64,000 nucleotides of DNA. It comes from Winogradskyella bathintestinalis (GTDB lineage Bacteria > Bacteroidota > Bacteroidia > Flavobacteriales > Flavobacteriaceae). The notes under the pieces are model-generated. The model did not search any database. It was given only the letters and a program-made list of their open reading frames with translations, and was not told the DNA's origin. The stretch lies in assembly GCF_030407435.1 (NCBI RefSeq), contig NZ_JASDDK010000001.1, positions 186,001-250,000 of the forward strand. The letters are read 5' to 3'. Within the stretch, counting starts at the first letter, position 1. Each line of letters starts with the position of its first letter. This document shows, one piece after another, positions 28,641 through 36,805 of the stretch. Made by a program: the position numbers and the translations under genes.

Positions 28641-28815
28641 AGCATTGCAAGTATCAGAAACAAATAAAGTAGCTCCTTTAAAATTTATGGAAGTCATTTT
28701 TACGATAATTATTGGTTTGGTGTGGTTTGGGGACATTTATACCTCTTTAGGTCTATTTGGAGTTTTGATTATTATTTTGGCACTAACACTGAACACTTTA
28801 GTAAAAAAGAATTGA
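28633..28815 (+). pseudogene. EamA/DMT-family transporter C-terminal remnant
   Basis: About 60 residues with two hydrophobic helices, [20 protein letters not shown] then IIIGLVWFGDIYTSLGLFGV, matching the last helices of a ten-helix EamA drug/metabolite transporter (normally about 290 residues). It starts abruptly, without promoter or ribosome site, at the same place where kdgK breaks off. The two remnants overlap by a few bases in opposite strands, which marks the junction. Confidence 0.8.
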
Positions 28816-28904
28816 AATGCACGTGACACCAATTATTAAATTAAACCATTAAAACTATTGTGATGGCTTAGGTCTAATTAAATCTCGCCAAATATAGGAA
28901 AAGA

Positions 28905-28932
28905 AAAAGCCGAAGATTTCTCTTCGGCTTTT
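28905..28932 (-). terminator. Terminator after tRNA-Leu
   Basis: A 12-bp perfect stem AAAAGCCGAAGA / TCTTCGGCTTTT with a 4-base loop directly after the tRNA 3' end; a T-rich run follows on the minus strand. Confidence 0.85.
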
Positions 28933-28933
28933 G

Positions 28934-29015
28934 TACAGGCGGAGAGACTCGAACTCTCACACCTCGCGGCACTAGATCCTAAGTCTAGCGTGTCTACCAA
29001 TTCCACCACGCCTGC
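28934..29015 (-). tRNA. tRNA-Leu (anticodon TAG)
   Basis: The minus strand folds as a class II tRNA: acceptor GCAGGCG / CGCCTGT, anticodon stem CTAGA / TCTAG around loop CTTAGGA (anticodon TAG), a long variable arm, and T-stem GAGAG / CTCTC around TTCGAGT. The discriminator base is A; CCA is not encoded. It reads the CUA leucine codon. Confidence 0.95.
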
Positions 29016-29106
29016 ATTCATCCAATAAATATTGGGATGCAAATATAAACAATAGTTTCAATATTCAAATAACAATTATTTAAGAAATTTTCTCTCTAAT
29101 AATTCT

Positions 29107-29114
29107 TATTTTTG
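29107..29114 (+). promoter_or_regulatory. -7 element of M20 peptidase gene
   Basis: TATTTTTG fits TAnnTTTG and is 20 bp before the ATG at 29135. No TTTG is seen at the ideal -33 distance. Confidence 0.45.
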
Positions 29115-29134
29115 ATTCTAATCAAATTCGAATT

Positions 29135-30523
29135 ATGCAAAATATAAAATCTTACATAAAAGAAAACCAACAACGCTTTATAGATGAGCTCATTGCACTA
29201 TTAAAAGTCCCGTCGATAAGTGCCGATTCTGCATATAAAGCAGATGTACTAGAAACCGCTAACATTATTAAGTTAAGTTTAGAAAAATCGGGATGCGACC
29301 ATGTTGAAATCTGCGAAACTGAAGGATATCCTATTGTGTATGGCGAAAAAATAATTGATAAAAATTTACCGACCGTATTGGTTTATGGACATTATGATGT
29401 ACAACCACCAGATCCGTTAGATTTATGGAACTCTCCTCCTTTTGATCCTATAATTCAGAAAACTGATTTACATCCCGAAGGTGTCATTTTTGCTAGAGGC
29501 GCGTGTGACGATAAAGGACAAATGTACATGCATGTTAAAGCTATGGAATATATGACTTCGCAAAATGAACTACCTTGCAACGTTAAATTCATGATTGAAG
29601 GAGAAGAAGAAGTAGGTAGCGTTAACTTATCTAAATTTGTAAAAGCCAATCGTGAAAAACTAAAAAATGATGTCATCTTAATTTCAGATACTGGCATGAT
29701 CGCCAAAGATGTACCTTCTATCACAACAGGTTTAAGAGGATTGAGTTATGTAGAAGTTGAAGTGACTGGTCCTAATCGTGATTTACATTCTGGATTATAT
29801 GGTGGAGCTGTTGCAAATCCAATAAATGTTCTATCTAAAATGATTGCCTCACTTCACGACGAAAATAACCATATTACCATTCCTGGTTTTTATGATAAGG
29901 TTGAAAATCTTTCGGATGCTGAACGTGCTGAAATGGCAAAAGCACCATTTTCATTAGATGCTTACAAAAAGTCACTAGATATAGATGCCGTTTATGGCGA
30001 AGAAGGGTATTCTACCAACGAGCGTAATTCTATTAGACCCACTCTAGATGTTAACGGTATTTGGGGAGGTTATACCGGCGAAGGCGCGAAGACTGTCATA
30101 GCAAGTAAAGCTTATGCAAAAATTTCGATGCGTTTGGTGCCTAACCAAGATTGGGAAGACATCACGCAACTATTTAAAACGCATTTTGAAAACATTGCTC
30201 CAAAAGGTGTAAAAGTAAAAGTAAATCCACATCATGGAGGACAGGGATATGTTACACCAATCGATAGTGATGGCTATAAAGCAGCTTCAAAAGCCTATGA
30301 GCAAACTTTTGGAAAAACGCCTATACCGCAACGCAGTGGAGGCAGTATCCCTATTGTATCTCTTTTTGAACAAGAATTAAACAGTAAAACCATATTAATG
30401 GGCTTTGGCTTAGATAGTGATGCCATTCACTCACCAAATGAGCATTTTGGCATTTGGAATTATCTTAAAGGCATTGAAACTATTCCTTGGTTTTATAAAT
30501 ATTTTACCGAAATATCAAGATAA
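29135..30523 (+). CDS. M20-family dipeptidase
   Basis: A 462-residue zinc peptidase of the M20 (carnosinase/DapE/PepV-like) family, without signal peptide, so cytoplasmic. Metal ligands are visible in VYGHYDVQPPD (His, with the essential Asp after it), RGACDDKG (bridging Asp), EGEEEVGS (catalytic Glu pair), and near the C-terminus HSPNEHF (His). The central dimerisation domain spans about 190-350. It probably cleaves dipeptides. It is a single-gene unit with a terminator at 30586. Confidence 0.94.
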   Translation: MQNIKSYIKENQQRFIDELIALLKVPSISADSAYKADVLETANIIKLSLEKSGCDHVEICETEGYPIVYGEKIIDKNLPTVLVYGHYDVQPPDPLDLWNSPPFDPIIQKTDLHPEGVIFARGACDDKGQMYMHVKAMEYMTSQNELPCNVKFMIEGEEEVGSVNLSKFVKANREKLKNDVILISDTGMIAKDVPSITTGLRGLSYVEVEVTGPNRDLHSGLYGGAVANPINVLSKMIASLHDENNHITIPGFYDKVENLSDAERAEMAKAPFSLDAYKKSLDIDAVYGEEGYSTNERNSIRPTLDVNGIWGGYTGEGAKTVIASKAYAKISMRLVPNQDWEDITQLFKTHFENIAPKGVKVKVNPHHGGQGYVTPIDSDGYKAASKAYEQTFGKTPIPQRSGGSIPIVSLFEQELNSKTILMGFGLDSDAIHSPNEHFGIWNYLKGIETIPWFYKYFTEISR

Positions 30524-30585
30524 ATCGATAAGGTTCAGTGCATTCTTAACCTGTTTAATATTAGTATTAATTCAAGATATTATAG

Positions 30586-30614
30586 AATCCGTTCCAAGTG
30601 AACGGATTTTTTTT
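30586..30614 (+). terminator. Terminator after M20 peptidase
   Basis: A 9-bp perfect stem AATCCGTTC / GAACGGATT with loop CAAGT, followed by T8. Confidence 0.9.
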
Positions 30615-30629
30615 GACTTATATTTTAAC

Positions 30630-30671
30630 TCTACACTTGTAGAATTAAAAATATTATTCTACATTTGTAGA
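30630..30671 (+). promoter_or_regulatory. Twin BlaI/MecI-type operators covering the promoter
   Basis: Two 14-bp palindromes, TCTACACTTGTAGA (30630-30643) and TCTACATTTGTAGA (30658-30671), 28 bp apart. Both contain the TACA-N2-TGTA core bound by BlaI/MecI repressors. The second one contains a perfect -7 element TACATTTG (30660-30667), and the first contains CTTG at the -33 position (30636-30639, 20 bp spacing). Repressor binding would therefore cover both promoter elements. The BlaI-type gene starts at 30694, so the system is autoregulated. Confidence 0.85.
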
Positions 30672-30693
30672 GTTAATTCTAAAAACGTAGAGT

Positions 30694-31059
30694 ATGCAAC
30701 TTTCAAAAACCGAAGAACAATTAATGCAATATCTCTGGAAGCTCGATAAAGCCTTTATGAAAGATTTGCTCGACATCTATCCTGAACCAAAACCCGCTAC
30801 AACAACCGTTGCCACTTTACTGAAACGAATGATAGGTAAAGGCTTTGTAGATTATAAAACTTTCGGAAAATCGAGAGAATATTTTCCATTGGTTAAGAAA
30901 GAGGACTACTTCTCCAAACATGTTAACGGACTCATTAAAACCTTTTTTAATGATAGTGCCTCTCAGTTTGCTTCCTTTTTTACACGGAAAACAGATTTAA
31001 CCAAAGAAGAATTAGAGGCGTTAAAAAAAATCATTGATACGGAAATTAAAAACAAATAA
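30694..31059 (+). CDS. BlaI/MecI/CopY-family repressor
   Basis: A 121-residue winged-helix repressor. The helix-turn-helix lies in the first 60 residues, with the family pattern EEQLMQYLWKLDKAFMKDLL and TVATLLKRMIGKGFV; the C-terminal helices dimerise, and the region around residues 85-100 is where BlaI-type proteins are cleaved. It is followed 2 bp later by its M56 partner. Target and trigger in flavobacteria are generally unknown; there is no beta-lactamase gene nearby. Confidence 0.92.
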   Translation: MQLSKTEEQLMQYLWKLDKAFMKDLLDIYPEPKPATTTVATLLKRMIGKGFVDYKTFGKSREYFPLVKKEDYFSKHVNGLIKTFFNDSASQFASFFTRKTDLTKEELEALKKIIDTEIKNK

Positions 31060-31061
31060 TT

Positions 31062-33524
31062 ATGGAAACCTATATATTTAAATTTTCAGTTTGTTTGTTA
31101 GTCTTTTGGGCAGTATATATCCTCCTTTTAGAACGACAAAATATGCATCGTTTTAAGCGTTTCTATTTATTAGGAGCTGTAGTTACAGCATTAATAATCC
31201 CTGTCTTATCCATAACAAATTATATTGAACCAGAAATTGCAGGTATAGAAGTATCTTCAGTAATAATTCCTACTGATACCTCACTTGTAGAATTACCAAA
31301 AGAACAAGATCCATTTTTAGATTTCGCTACTGTGTTTTGGGTTATATATAGCTTAGGCTTGTTATTATTCACCATCCGATTTATCATTAACTTAAGTAAA
31401 ATGTACAAACACATTTCTGCAAATGAAACCATTACAGAAAAACCCTTTATATACGTATTACTAGAAGAATGTAAAATTCCGCATTCTTTTTTTAAATACA
31501 TCTTCTTTAATAAGTTGAAATTTGAATCCGACGTCATTCCTAAGGAAGTAATACTTCATGAAGAAACACACGCCAAACAATTACACAGCTTAGATATTAT
31601 AGCATTAGAACTATTACAGATTGTTTTATGGTTTCATCCTTTAATCTACATTTTTAAACATCATATAAAACTCAATCACGAATTCTTAGCAGACCAAGCA
31701 GTTTTAAAGCAAGGAGTTAATATTAAATCATATCAAAATATTTTATTACAATTTTCATCAAGCACTCAAAACTATCAATTATCGAGTGCCATTAATTATT
31801 CATCTATTAAAAAACGATTTACAGTTATGAAAACACAAACATCAAAAACTAGAATTGGGATCAGTACGCTGTTGCTACTTCCAATAATTGCTATTCTTTT
31901 TTATAGTTTTGCAGAACGTGTAGAGGTTGCTAAAGAACAATCATACGACATGGCTTCTATTAACAACGATTTTAATGAAGATAAAACGCTGCAAATCGAA
32001 GACCTCGATCAAAAAATTGTTGAAATCTATGTGAAAAAATATAATGCATACGAAAACCTCAGAAATACGAAGCCACATTACATCCATAAATCTCGTAGTC
32101 AACAAAAAGAATTGGATGCCTTATTTTCAGAGTTAAGTAGCCTCTACTCTAGAATGTCTGTGGCAAATCAAGACAAAGTAAAACGCACTTCGCCACCTAT
32201 TTCGCCTTACGTGCAAATTACATTAAATGGCAAAACTTATTACAAGAAACATGAAGCGTTAACTAATGAGGAAAAAGCCACATTGCCACCACCTCCACCA
32301 CCACCATCGTTTTCTAACCAAGAAAATAATGAAAACGCAGGTCAAATACTAAAATCCTTAGACGACGAAATAAATGTAGTAAAACCGATAATGGTCATTC
32401 TAATTAATAGAAATGGACAATTACTAATAGATGATAAGTTAGGCTCACTAGAAGATATTGAAACTAAACTACAAACACTCAAAAAAACCTTTGACCATAA
32501 TAGAGCTATTTATGTAAGATATGATCCCAGTGAAGCTTCAGAAAAAGTTTTAAAAGTCGTAGGATCATCAATTAAGGAATATGATTTTAAAGTCATTCAT
32601 GCAGATGCATCTCAAGATATTCCACCACCACCGCCTACTGCATATAAAAAAGATAAAGATGGACCGAATTTAACTGATTCAGATCATTATCCAATTCCAC
32701 CAACAAATATGCAAGAGAAAGCGAGTGCAAACCAAGTCGCAGCATATAACGATTGGGCTAAACAACTAAATTCCACGGATAATAAAATTATTAAAAAAAC
32801 TGATTTAAAAAAATACACACATATATACAGGATAATGAGCGCTGAACAGAAAAAGACTGCTGAGGCTTTTCCTAAACTTCCCCCACCACCACCGCCACCT
32901 ACTAAAGTCGCACCATATAAAAATGGCAAGAAAAAAACCTTAAGCGAAATTATTAAAGAAACACCCAAAGGGGTTATGTCTGGTTATGAATTATTAGAAA
33001 ATGGGAAATCTCACTATTATACCGTTCATAATGGCAAAAAAACGTACTATAATAAGGATGGTTATATTACTGACAATAAAGGGAAGGTTTTACCACCACC
33101 GCCACCACCACCTACTAAAGCTGCACAATATAAAAATGGTAAGAAAAAAACCTTAAATGAAATTATTAAAGAAACACCCAAAGGGGTTATGTCTGGATAT
33201 CAAATTTTAGATAATGGGCAATCTCACTATTATACCATTCATAATGGCAAAAAAACATACTATAATAAAGACGGTTATATTACCGATAAAAAAGGGAAGG
33301 TTTTACCACCACCGCCACCGCCACCTTCTACAAATCCTTCGTTTTTAGAATATATTATAGACATGGAGAAACAAGGAGCTTCATTCTATCTCGACGGTAA
33401 AAAAATCACAGCCAAGGAAGCCAAAGCAATAGCCAAAAACAATAAAGGTAAAAATACTGATATGGTTACGCAATTAGATGCTAATGGTAAATATGTAGTG
33501 AAGTTATCAAATCCAAAAGATTAA
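31062..33524 (+). CDS. M56 (BlaR1-type) metallopeptidase antirepressor with proline-rich repeats
   Basis: An 820-residue membrane zinc peptidase that should inactivate the BlaI-type repressor when its outer domain is triggered. Transmembrane helices are near 3-22, 34-52, 88-110 and 268-285. The zinc motif HEETH is residues 166-170 in the cytoplasmic loop, with Glu207 in NHEFLAD as third ligand. No penicillin-binding domain follows. Instead the outer part (290-820) carries five proline tracts of five to seven residues separating about 70-residue modules; two of these, at about residues 613-754, are near-identical. This looks like an extended, wall-reaching sensor. Ligand unknown. Confidence 0.9.
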   Translation: METYIFKFSVCLLVFWAVYILLLERQNMHRFKRFYLLGAVVTALIIPVLSITNYIEPEIAGIEVSSVIIPTDTSLVELPKEQDPFLDFATVFWVIYSLGLLLFTIRFIINLSKMYKHISANETITEKPFIYVLLEECKIPHSFFKYIFFNKLKFESDVIPKEVILHEETHAKQLHSLDIIALELLQIVLWFHPLIYIFKHHIKLNHEFLADQAVLKQGVNIKSYQNILLQFSSSTQNYQLSSAINYSSIKKRFTVMKTQTSKTRIGISTLLLLPIIAILFYSFAERVEVAKEQSYDMASINNDFNEDKTLQIEDLDQKIVEIYVKKYNAYENLRNTKPHYIHKSRSQQKELDALFSELSSLYSRMSVANQDKVKRTSPPISPYVQITLNGKTYYKKHEALTNEEKATLPPPPPPPSFSNQENNENAGQILKSLDDEINVVKPIMVILINRNGQLLIDDKLGSLEDIETKLQTLKKTFDHNRAIYVRYDPSEASEKVLKVVGSSIKEYDFKVIHADASQDIPPPPPTAYKKDKDGPNLTDSDHYPIPPTNMQEKASANQVAAYNDWAKQLNSTDNKIIKKTDLKKYTHIYRIMSAEQKKTAEAFPKLPPPPPPPTKVAPYKNGKKKTLSEIIKETPKGVMSGYELLENGKSHYYTVHNGKKTYYNKDGYITDNKGKVLPPPPPPPTKAAQYKNGKKKTLNEIIKETPKGVMSGYQILDNGQSHYYTIHNGKKTYYNKDGYITDKKGKVLPPPPPPPSTNPSFLEYIIDMEKQGASFYLDGKKITAKEAKAIAKNNKGKNTDMVTQLDANGKYVVKLSNPKD
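32898..33323 (+). repeat. Tandem 213-bp repeat within the M56 gene
   Basis: Two units (32898-33110 and 33111-33323), exactly 213 bp or 71 codons each, both opened and closed by a seven-proline tract. They share KNGKKKTL, EIIKETPKGVMSGY and HYYT-HNGKKTYYNKDGYIT. Differences are few (for example ELLENGKS versus QILDNGQS), so duplication is recent or homogenised. Confidence 0.9.
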
Positions 33525-33546
33525 AACAAAAGAAAGTATTTTTCCG

Positions 33547-33815
33547 ATGATTAATGGTCAAACATTAAAAGAAAGTAAACTATCTATAACACGAAATGAA
33601 TTCAGAAAATTAAATCTTACCACTAATGGAAAAGTAACAGAATTTAAGTTTAAAATCCTAGGAAAACATACAATTGATAAAGACTAATACCATTGATTTT
33701 AAATCCGTAGAGCATATTAATGAAATCAAAAAATGGTGATCATCTTGTAATATTTGACATCAAAGATGGTCAGGATTCTAAAATTATACCTATCACCATC
33801 GAAATAACCGAATAA
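33547..33815 (+). pseudogene. Frameshifted remnant of a small beta domain
   Basis: One frame reads about 46 residues from ATG 33547, including ITRNEFRKLNLTTNGKVTEF, then stops at 33687. After a gap, another frame from 33720 reads KNGDHLVIFDIKDGQDSKII and PITIEITE to the stop at 33815. Together they look like one all-beta domain (GldM C-terminal-like appearance, NGK-EFKFK and GD-VIFDIK) broken by an internal deletion or frameshift. It follows the M56 gene by 22 bp and may be a lost C-terminal module or companion protein. Confidence 0.55.
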
Positions 33816-33994
33816 ATTTCGATTAAAATATCATTAATCCAACCTCATAGCTATTTATGCTGAGCTTATTTCAGTATTTAATTTTTGAGGTTTTTATATT
33901 TTTCGTTAAAAAGTGTAACAAACTCAACCTATTAGCGTTCTAATAGTCAATCAATCCTCCTAAATTTTAGGTCAATCAAAAAATCGAACGCTTT

Positions 33995-35095
33995 ATGTTA
34001 AAACAATTCTTCATCCTTTGCTCTGGAGCAGACACGGATATTTTAAACGACTGTTCCATCGGTGAACAAAACAAATACGCCGGTATTGGAGCTACCGTTT
34101 TCTTCACAGCGGTAATGGCAACCATCGCAGCGAGTTATGCGCTTTACACTGTTTTCGATAATTTATACTCCTCTATCTTATTTGGATTAATTTGGGGTTT
34201 ACTCATCTTTAATCTGGATCGCTATATTGTGTCCACCATAAAAAAGCGAGAAAAGGTTCTAGACGAAATTCTTCAAGCTACACCACGGATTTTCTTGGCG
34301 GTTATTATTGCTGTCGTTATTTCAAAACCATTAGAACTTAAGATTTTTGAAAAAGAAATTAATCAGGTTTTACTAGAGCAAAAAAATGAATTAACCTTAG
34401 CGAATCAACATCAAATTGCCGAACAGTTTAATCCAAAAATCTCTGAACTCGAAAATCAAATATTAGATTTAAAATCTGAATTGGATTTAAAAGAATCTGA
34501 AGTCAATGCCTTATATGACACCTATATTTCTGAAGCTGAGGGTACATCTGGCACCAAACTTCTAGGCAAAGGACCCGTTTATAAAGAAAAACGAGATAAA
34601 CATGATGCTAGTTTTGCAGAATTACAACAATTAAAAATCGTCAACCACACTAAAATCTCAGCGATAGAATCTCAAATCTTAGCAATACAAAAACAATATA
34701 CATCTAATGTTGCCAAATCGCAACCCATCATTGATAATTTTGATGGCTTAATGGCGCGCATTACAGCTTTAGGAGAATTACCATGGTTACCATCATTCTT
34801 TGTTTTTCTATTATTTTTAGCCATTGAAACCTCTCCCATAATTGCAAAACTATTGTCACCAAAAGGCGAATTCGATTTTAGGTTACAAGACCAAGAGACC
34901 ATTATTAAAACGTGGACACTACAGAATGTTGCCGAAAGGAAATTAGTGTTAAAAACCGATAACGCTATTAATAATAAGGTATATAATGAAATTGCAGATG
35001 AAGAAGAAGTAATGAATTATAAGCGCAAGAAAGCTCGAGAACTCTTACAATTTCAAGCTGATGCCTTTTTGAAGAAACAGAAGGGTGTACTTTAA
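33995..35095 (+). CDS. DUF4407 membrane protein
   Basis: A 366-residue inner-membrane protein of the DUF4407 family, common in Bacteroidota and of unknown function. It opens with LKQFFILCSGADTDILNDC, the family start, then three hydrophobic helices (about 30-55, 58-75, 92-112), a long charged coiled coil (about 120-245) and a fourth membrane segment near 260-285, then a basic cytoplasmic tail. Coiled coil between membrane segments suggests a structural or scaffold role. Single gene, 179 bp after the upstream remnant. Confidence 0.88.
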   Translation: MLKQFFILCSGADTDILNDCSIGEQNKYAGIGATVFFTAVMATIAASYALYTVFDNLYSSILFGLIWGLLIFNLDRYIVSTIKKREKVLDEILQATPRIFLAVIIAVVISKPLELKIFEKEINQVLLEQKNELTLANQHQIAEQFNPKISELENQILDLKSELDLKESEVNALYDTYISEAEGTSGTKLLGKGPVYKEKRDKHDASFAELQQLKIVNHTKISAIESQILAIQKQYTSNVAKSQPIIDNFDGLMARITALGELPWLPSFFVFLLFLAIETSPIIAKLLSPKGEFDFRLQDQETIIKTWTLQNVAERKLVLKTDNAINNKVYNEIADEEEVMNYKRKKARELLQFQADAFLKKQKGVL

Positions 35096-35194
35096 TTTTT
35101 GTTAGGATTTTTTTGATTTTAAAATTCTGAAAGGTATTATAATTACGAGTTAATATATAAGTTATTACATTTAGCAAACCAAAACCAACTTGTA

Positions 35195-35638
35195 ATGAAA
35201 ACTACCTATTTTGCTTTTATATTTCTACTCATCAGCTGCGGAACGCATCAAAACACAAATGAAGATGATTTAGAAACTGTTAAATCTGCCATTCAGAAAG
35301 TACTGAGTGACCAAGAAATCGCTTGGAGTAATCACAATTTAGAAGGCTTTATGGATGGTTATTGGAAAAGCGATTCTCTTAAATTTTATGGCAGTAATGG
35401 ACTGACAAAAGGTTGGCATAAAACATTGGATAATTATAAAAAAGGATATCCTTCAAAAGCAGAAAGTGGAACATTAAAGTTCATTATCAATGATATTTCT
35501 AAAATAGAAGGAAACAGTTATTGGGTTATGGGAGAATACCATTTGAATCGTTCAATTGGAAATGCCAATGGAGTCTTTATGATTATATTCAAAAAAATAA
35601 ACGGACAATGGAAAATTGTTGCTGATATGTCTTGTTGA
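35195..35638 (+). CDS. DUF4440/NTF2-like lipoprotein
   Basis: A 147-residue lipoprotein, signal ending at LISC. The rest has the SnoaL/NTF2 fold pattern of DUF4440: helix AIQKVLSDQEIAWSNHNLEG, then DGYWKSDSLKFYGSNG and a C-terminal beta sheet with FKKINGQWKIVADMSC. Proteins of this family are ketosteroid-isomerase-like; no catalytic function can be assigned here. Confidence 0.85.
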   Translation: MKTTYFAFIFLLISCGTHQNTNEDDLETVKSAIQKVLSDQEIAWSNHNLEGFMDGYWKSDSLKFYGSNGLTKGWHKTLDNYKKGYPSKAESGTLKFIINDISKIEGNSYWVMGEYHLNRSIGNANGVFMIIFKKINGQWKIVADMSC

Positions 35639-35760
35639 TCGTAACAAACCGTATCAAAAAACCTTAATATGAATTAAACCAATAATTATACTTTTTTGTG
35701 GAGTAAGCTCAAATTAAATGCACCATTGTACAACCCTACAACTTCACATTTCATTAAAAA

Positions 35761-35816
35761 ATAAAGTGTATCCCAAATATTTATCTATCACCATAAATAC
35801 TTGGGAAACACTTTAT
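35761..35816 (-). terminator. Long hairpin, terminator of the STAS gene
   Basis: Two 24-base arms (35761-35784 and 35793-35816) pair at 22 of 24 positions around an 8-base loop. One of the two mismatches is A-C on the plus strand but G-U on the minus-strand RNA, and five T residues follow on the minus strand. So it best fits a terminator for the STAS gene that ends 27 bp away. The stem is much longer than usual. Confidence 0.7.
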
Positions 35817-35842
35817 CTAAATTTTTGGATAGAGATGGTAGA

Positions 35843-36166
35843 TTATGCCGCTGCAATAGCATTAGTTGTAAAAATCGTTTGTTTTGGTGCTTTAGCTTCT
35901 TCAGATTTAAAATGCTGATATAATTCTTTGCAACCCAATCCTATAATGGATAACCGTTTAGATTTGGAAATAGATTCATTATGAAGCTGAGCTAATGCCA
36001 TTACGCCAGCTCTGTCAATACTGTTAACTTGCTCGATATCTAACAGAACACTGTCTAGTTTATCAAAAATATTAGCGAAATGTGCGTTGAACGTTTTAAG
36101 GTTCATTTTGTTTAATGTTCCTTTAAGTTGAAAACGGTTGTTGTAACTTGAAATTTGTAAATCCAT
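35843..36166 (-). CDS. STAS-domain protein
   Basis: A 107-residue single-domain STAS protein (anti-sigma-factor-antagonist fold). VLLDIEQVNSIDRAGVMALA holds the conserved strand and the Asn-Ser-Ile-Asp loop where phosphorylated Ser lies in SpoIIAA-like proteins. The C-terminal half has helices of the family. No anti-sigma kinase or phosphatase gene is next to it. A weak match to the box family found before exopolysaccharide genes lies at 36333, about 170 bp upstream. Confidence 0.82.
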   Translation of the reverse strand: MDLQISSYNNRFQLKGTLNKMNLKTFNAHFANIFDKLDSVLLDIEQVNSIDRAGVMALAQLHNESISKSKRLSIIGLGCKELYQHFKSEEAKAPKQTIFTTNAIAAA

Positions 36167-36664
36167 AATATAATAATGTTTAAGCGTTCATACTAATTGA
36201 GGGCTATTAATCAGTAATTTATAATACTATTATTCAGAGGGATGACCTCAATATCGGATTTATCATTAGAGCCATCTTATAAATTCGATGAAGCGTAAAT
36301 TTGTTTGGTCTATTTGAAGTTTTGGGTCTATTTTTTCGACAAACAACACATTGAAAAACTGATAAAATGTAGGAAAAACAAACACAAAAACAATTAATAA
36401 TCAGACACTTAAAGCCGTGTTTTATAACTAATTGAAAGAACACGGCATTTTGAAATTGTATCTTATTATTGTAAATATAAAATCGTATAGGATTTTTTAA
36501 AATTCACTCTACAACTCGCATAAATTTTTAATATTGATGTACAAGGTCGTTAGGGCATGGAAACGCACAAATCATTGTCTCAGTAGAATTATAAGTGAGA
36601 TAGGTTACTATTTTTGCACCTTGTTCTTATTTGTAACACCGTTCAAAATTTTTATTTTTGCTAC
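36167..36664. other. 498-bp intergenic region with several inverted repeats
   Basis: I see no convincing gene here. It holds GCCGTGTT / AACACGGC at 36414-36446 (17-base loop), an outer ACAAGG (36541) / CCTTGT (36619) pair enclosing TCTCA / TGAGA, a weak LytTR-like box at 36333-36346, and the promoter of the small membrane protein at its right end. A small RNA is possible but not shown. Confidence 0.4.
36630..36660 (+). promoter_or_regulatory. Consensus Bacteroidota promoter
   Basis: TTTG (36630-36633), 19-bp spacer, TATTTTTG (36653-36660): a perfect match to the TTTG-N19-TAnnTTTG consensus. The ATG at 36665 is only 5 bp further, about where transcription should start, so the message may be leaderless. 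Confidence 0.8.
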
Positions 36665-36805
36665 ATGAAATATAAGTACAAAATAATACTAATGGTGCTA
36701 CTAGCCGGAATTACAATTTATGGTTTAGTAAGTGGCCACTATTTGTTTATGGTATTTTTAATTCCGTTGAGCTTCGATTTTTTCAACAAAAAAGATTCGG
36801 ATTAA
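36665..36805 (+). CDS. Small membrane protein (46 aa)
   Basis: Starts MKYKYKIILMVLLAGITIYG and has one or two hydrophobic helices, then a charged FFNKKDSD tail. I choose ATG 36665, not the in-frame ATG 36614, because the longer version would begin upstream of the consensus promoter at 36630-36660. The stop codon overlaps the stop of the convergent PhnA-like gene by 4 bp. Unknown function. Confidence 0.6.
   Translation: MKYKYKIILMVLLAGITIYGLVSGHYLFMVFLIPLSFDFFNKKDSD

Noticed and set aside
28641..28663. TTG start that would extend the kdgK remnant to 89 residues
   Set aside because: The extra residues are the antisense of the transporter remnant, so this is not a native start.
32279..33350. 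Proline-tract repeats as a CRISPR-like or assembly-artefact array
   Set aside because: Repeats are in frame, 71 codons each with substitutions between copies, and translate to sensible protein, so they are genuine coding repeats.
31062..33524. Beta-lactam resistance sensor (true BlaR1)
   Set aside because: No penicillin-binding SxxK/SxN/KTG domain after the peptidase and no beta-lactamase gene nearby.
35718..35918. 66-residue plus-strand frame overlapping the STAS gene and its terminator
   Set aside because: It crosses the long hairpin and lies antisense to STAS; no protein-like pattern.
36333..36346. STAS upstream box as a full member of the LytTR-type set
   Set aside because: No -7 element at 47-48 bp and no convincing 21-bp partner; kept only as a weak observation.
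36234..36443. 69-residue minus-strand frame in the STAS upstream region
   Set aside because: Cys/Phe-rich random-looking sequence without family match or start signals.
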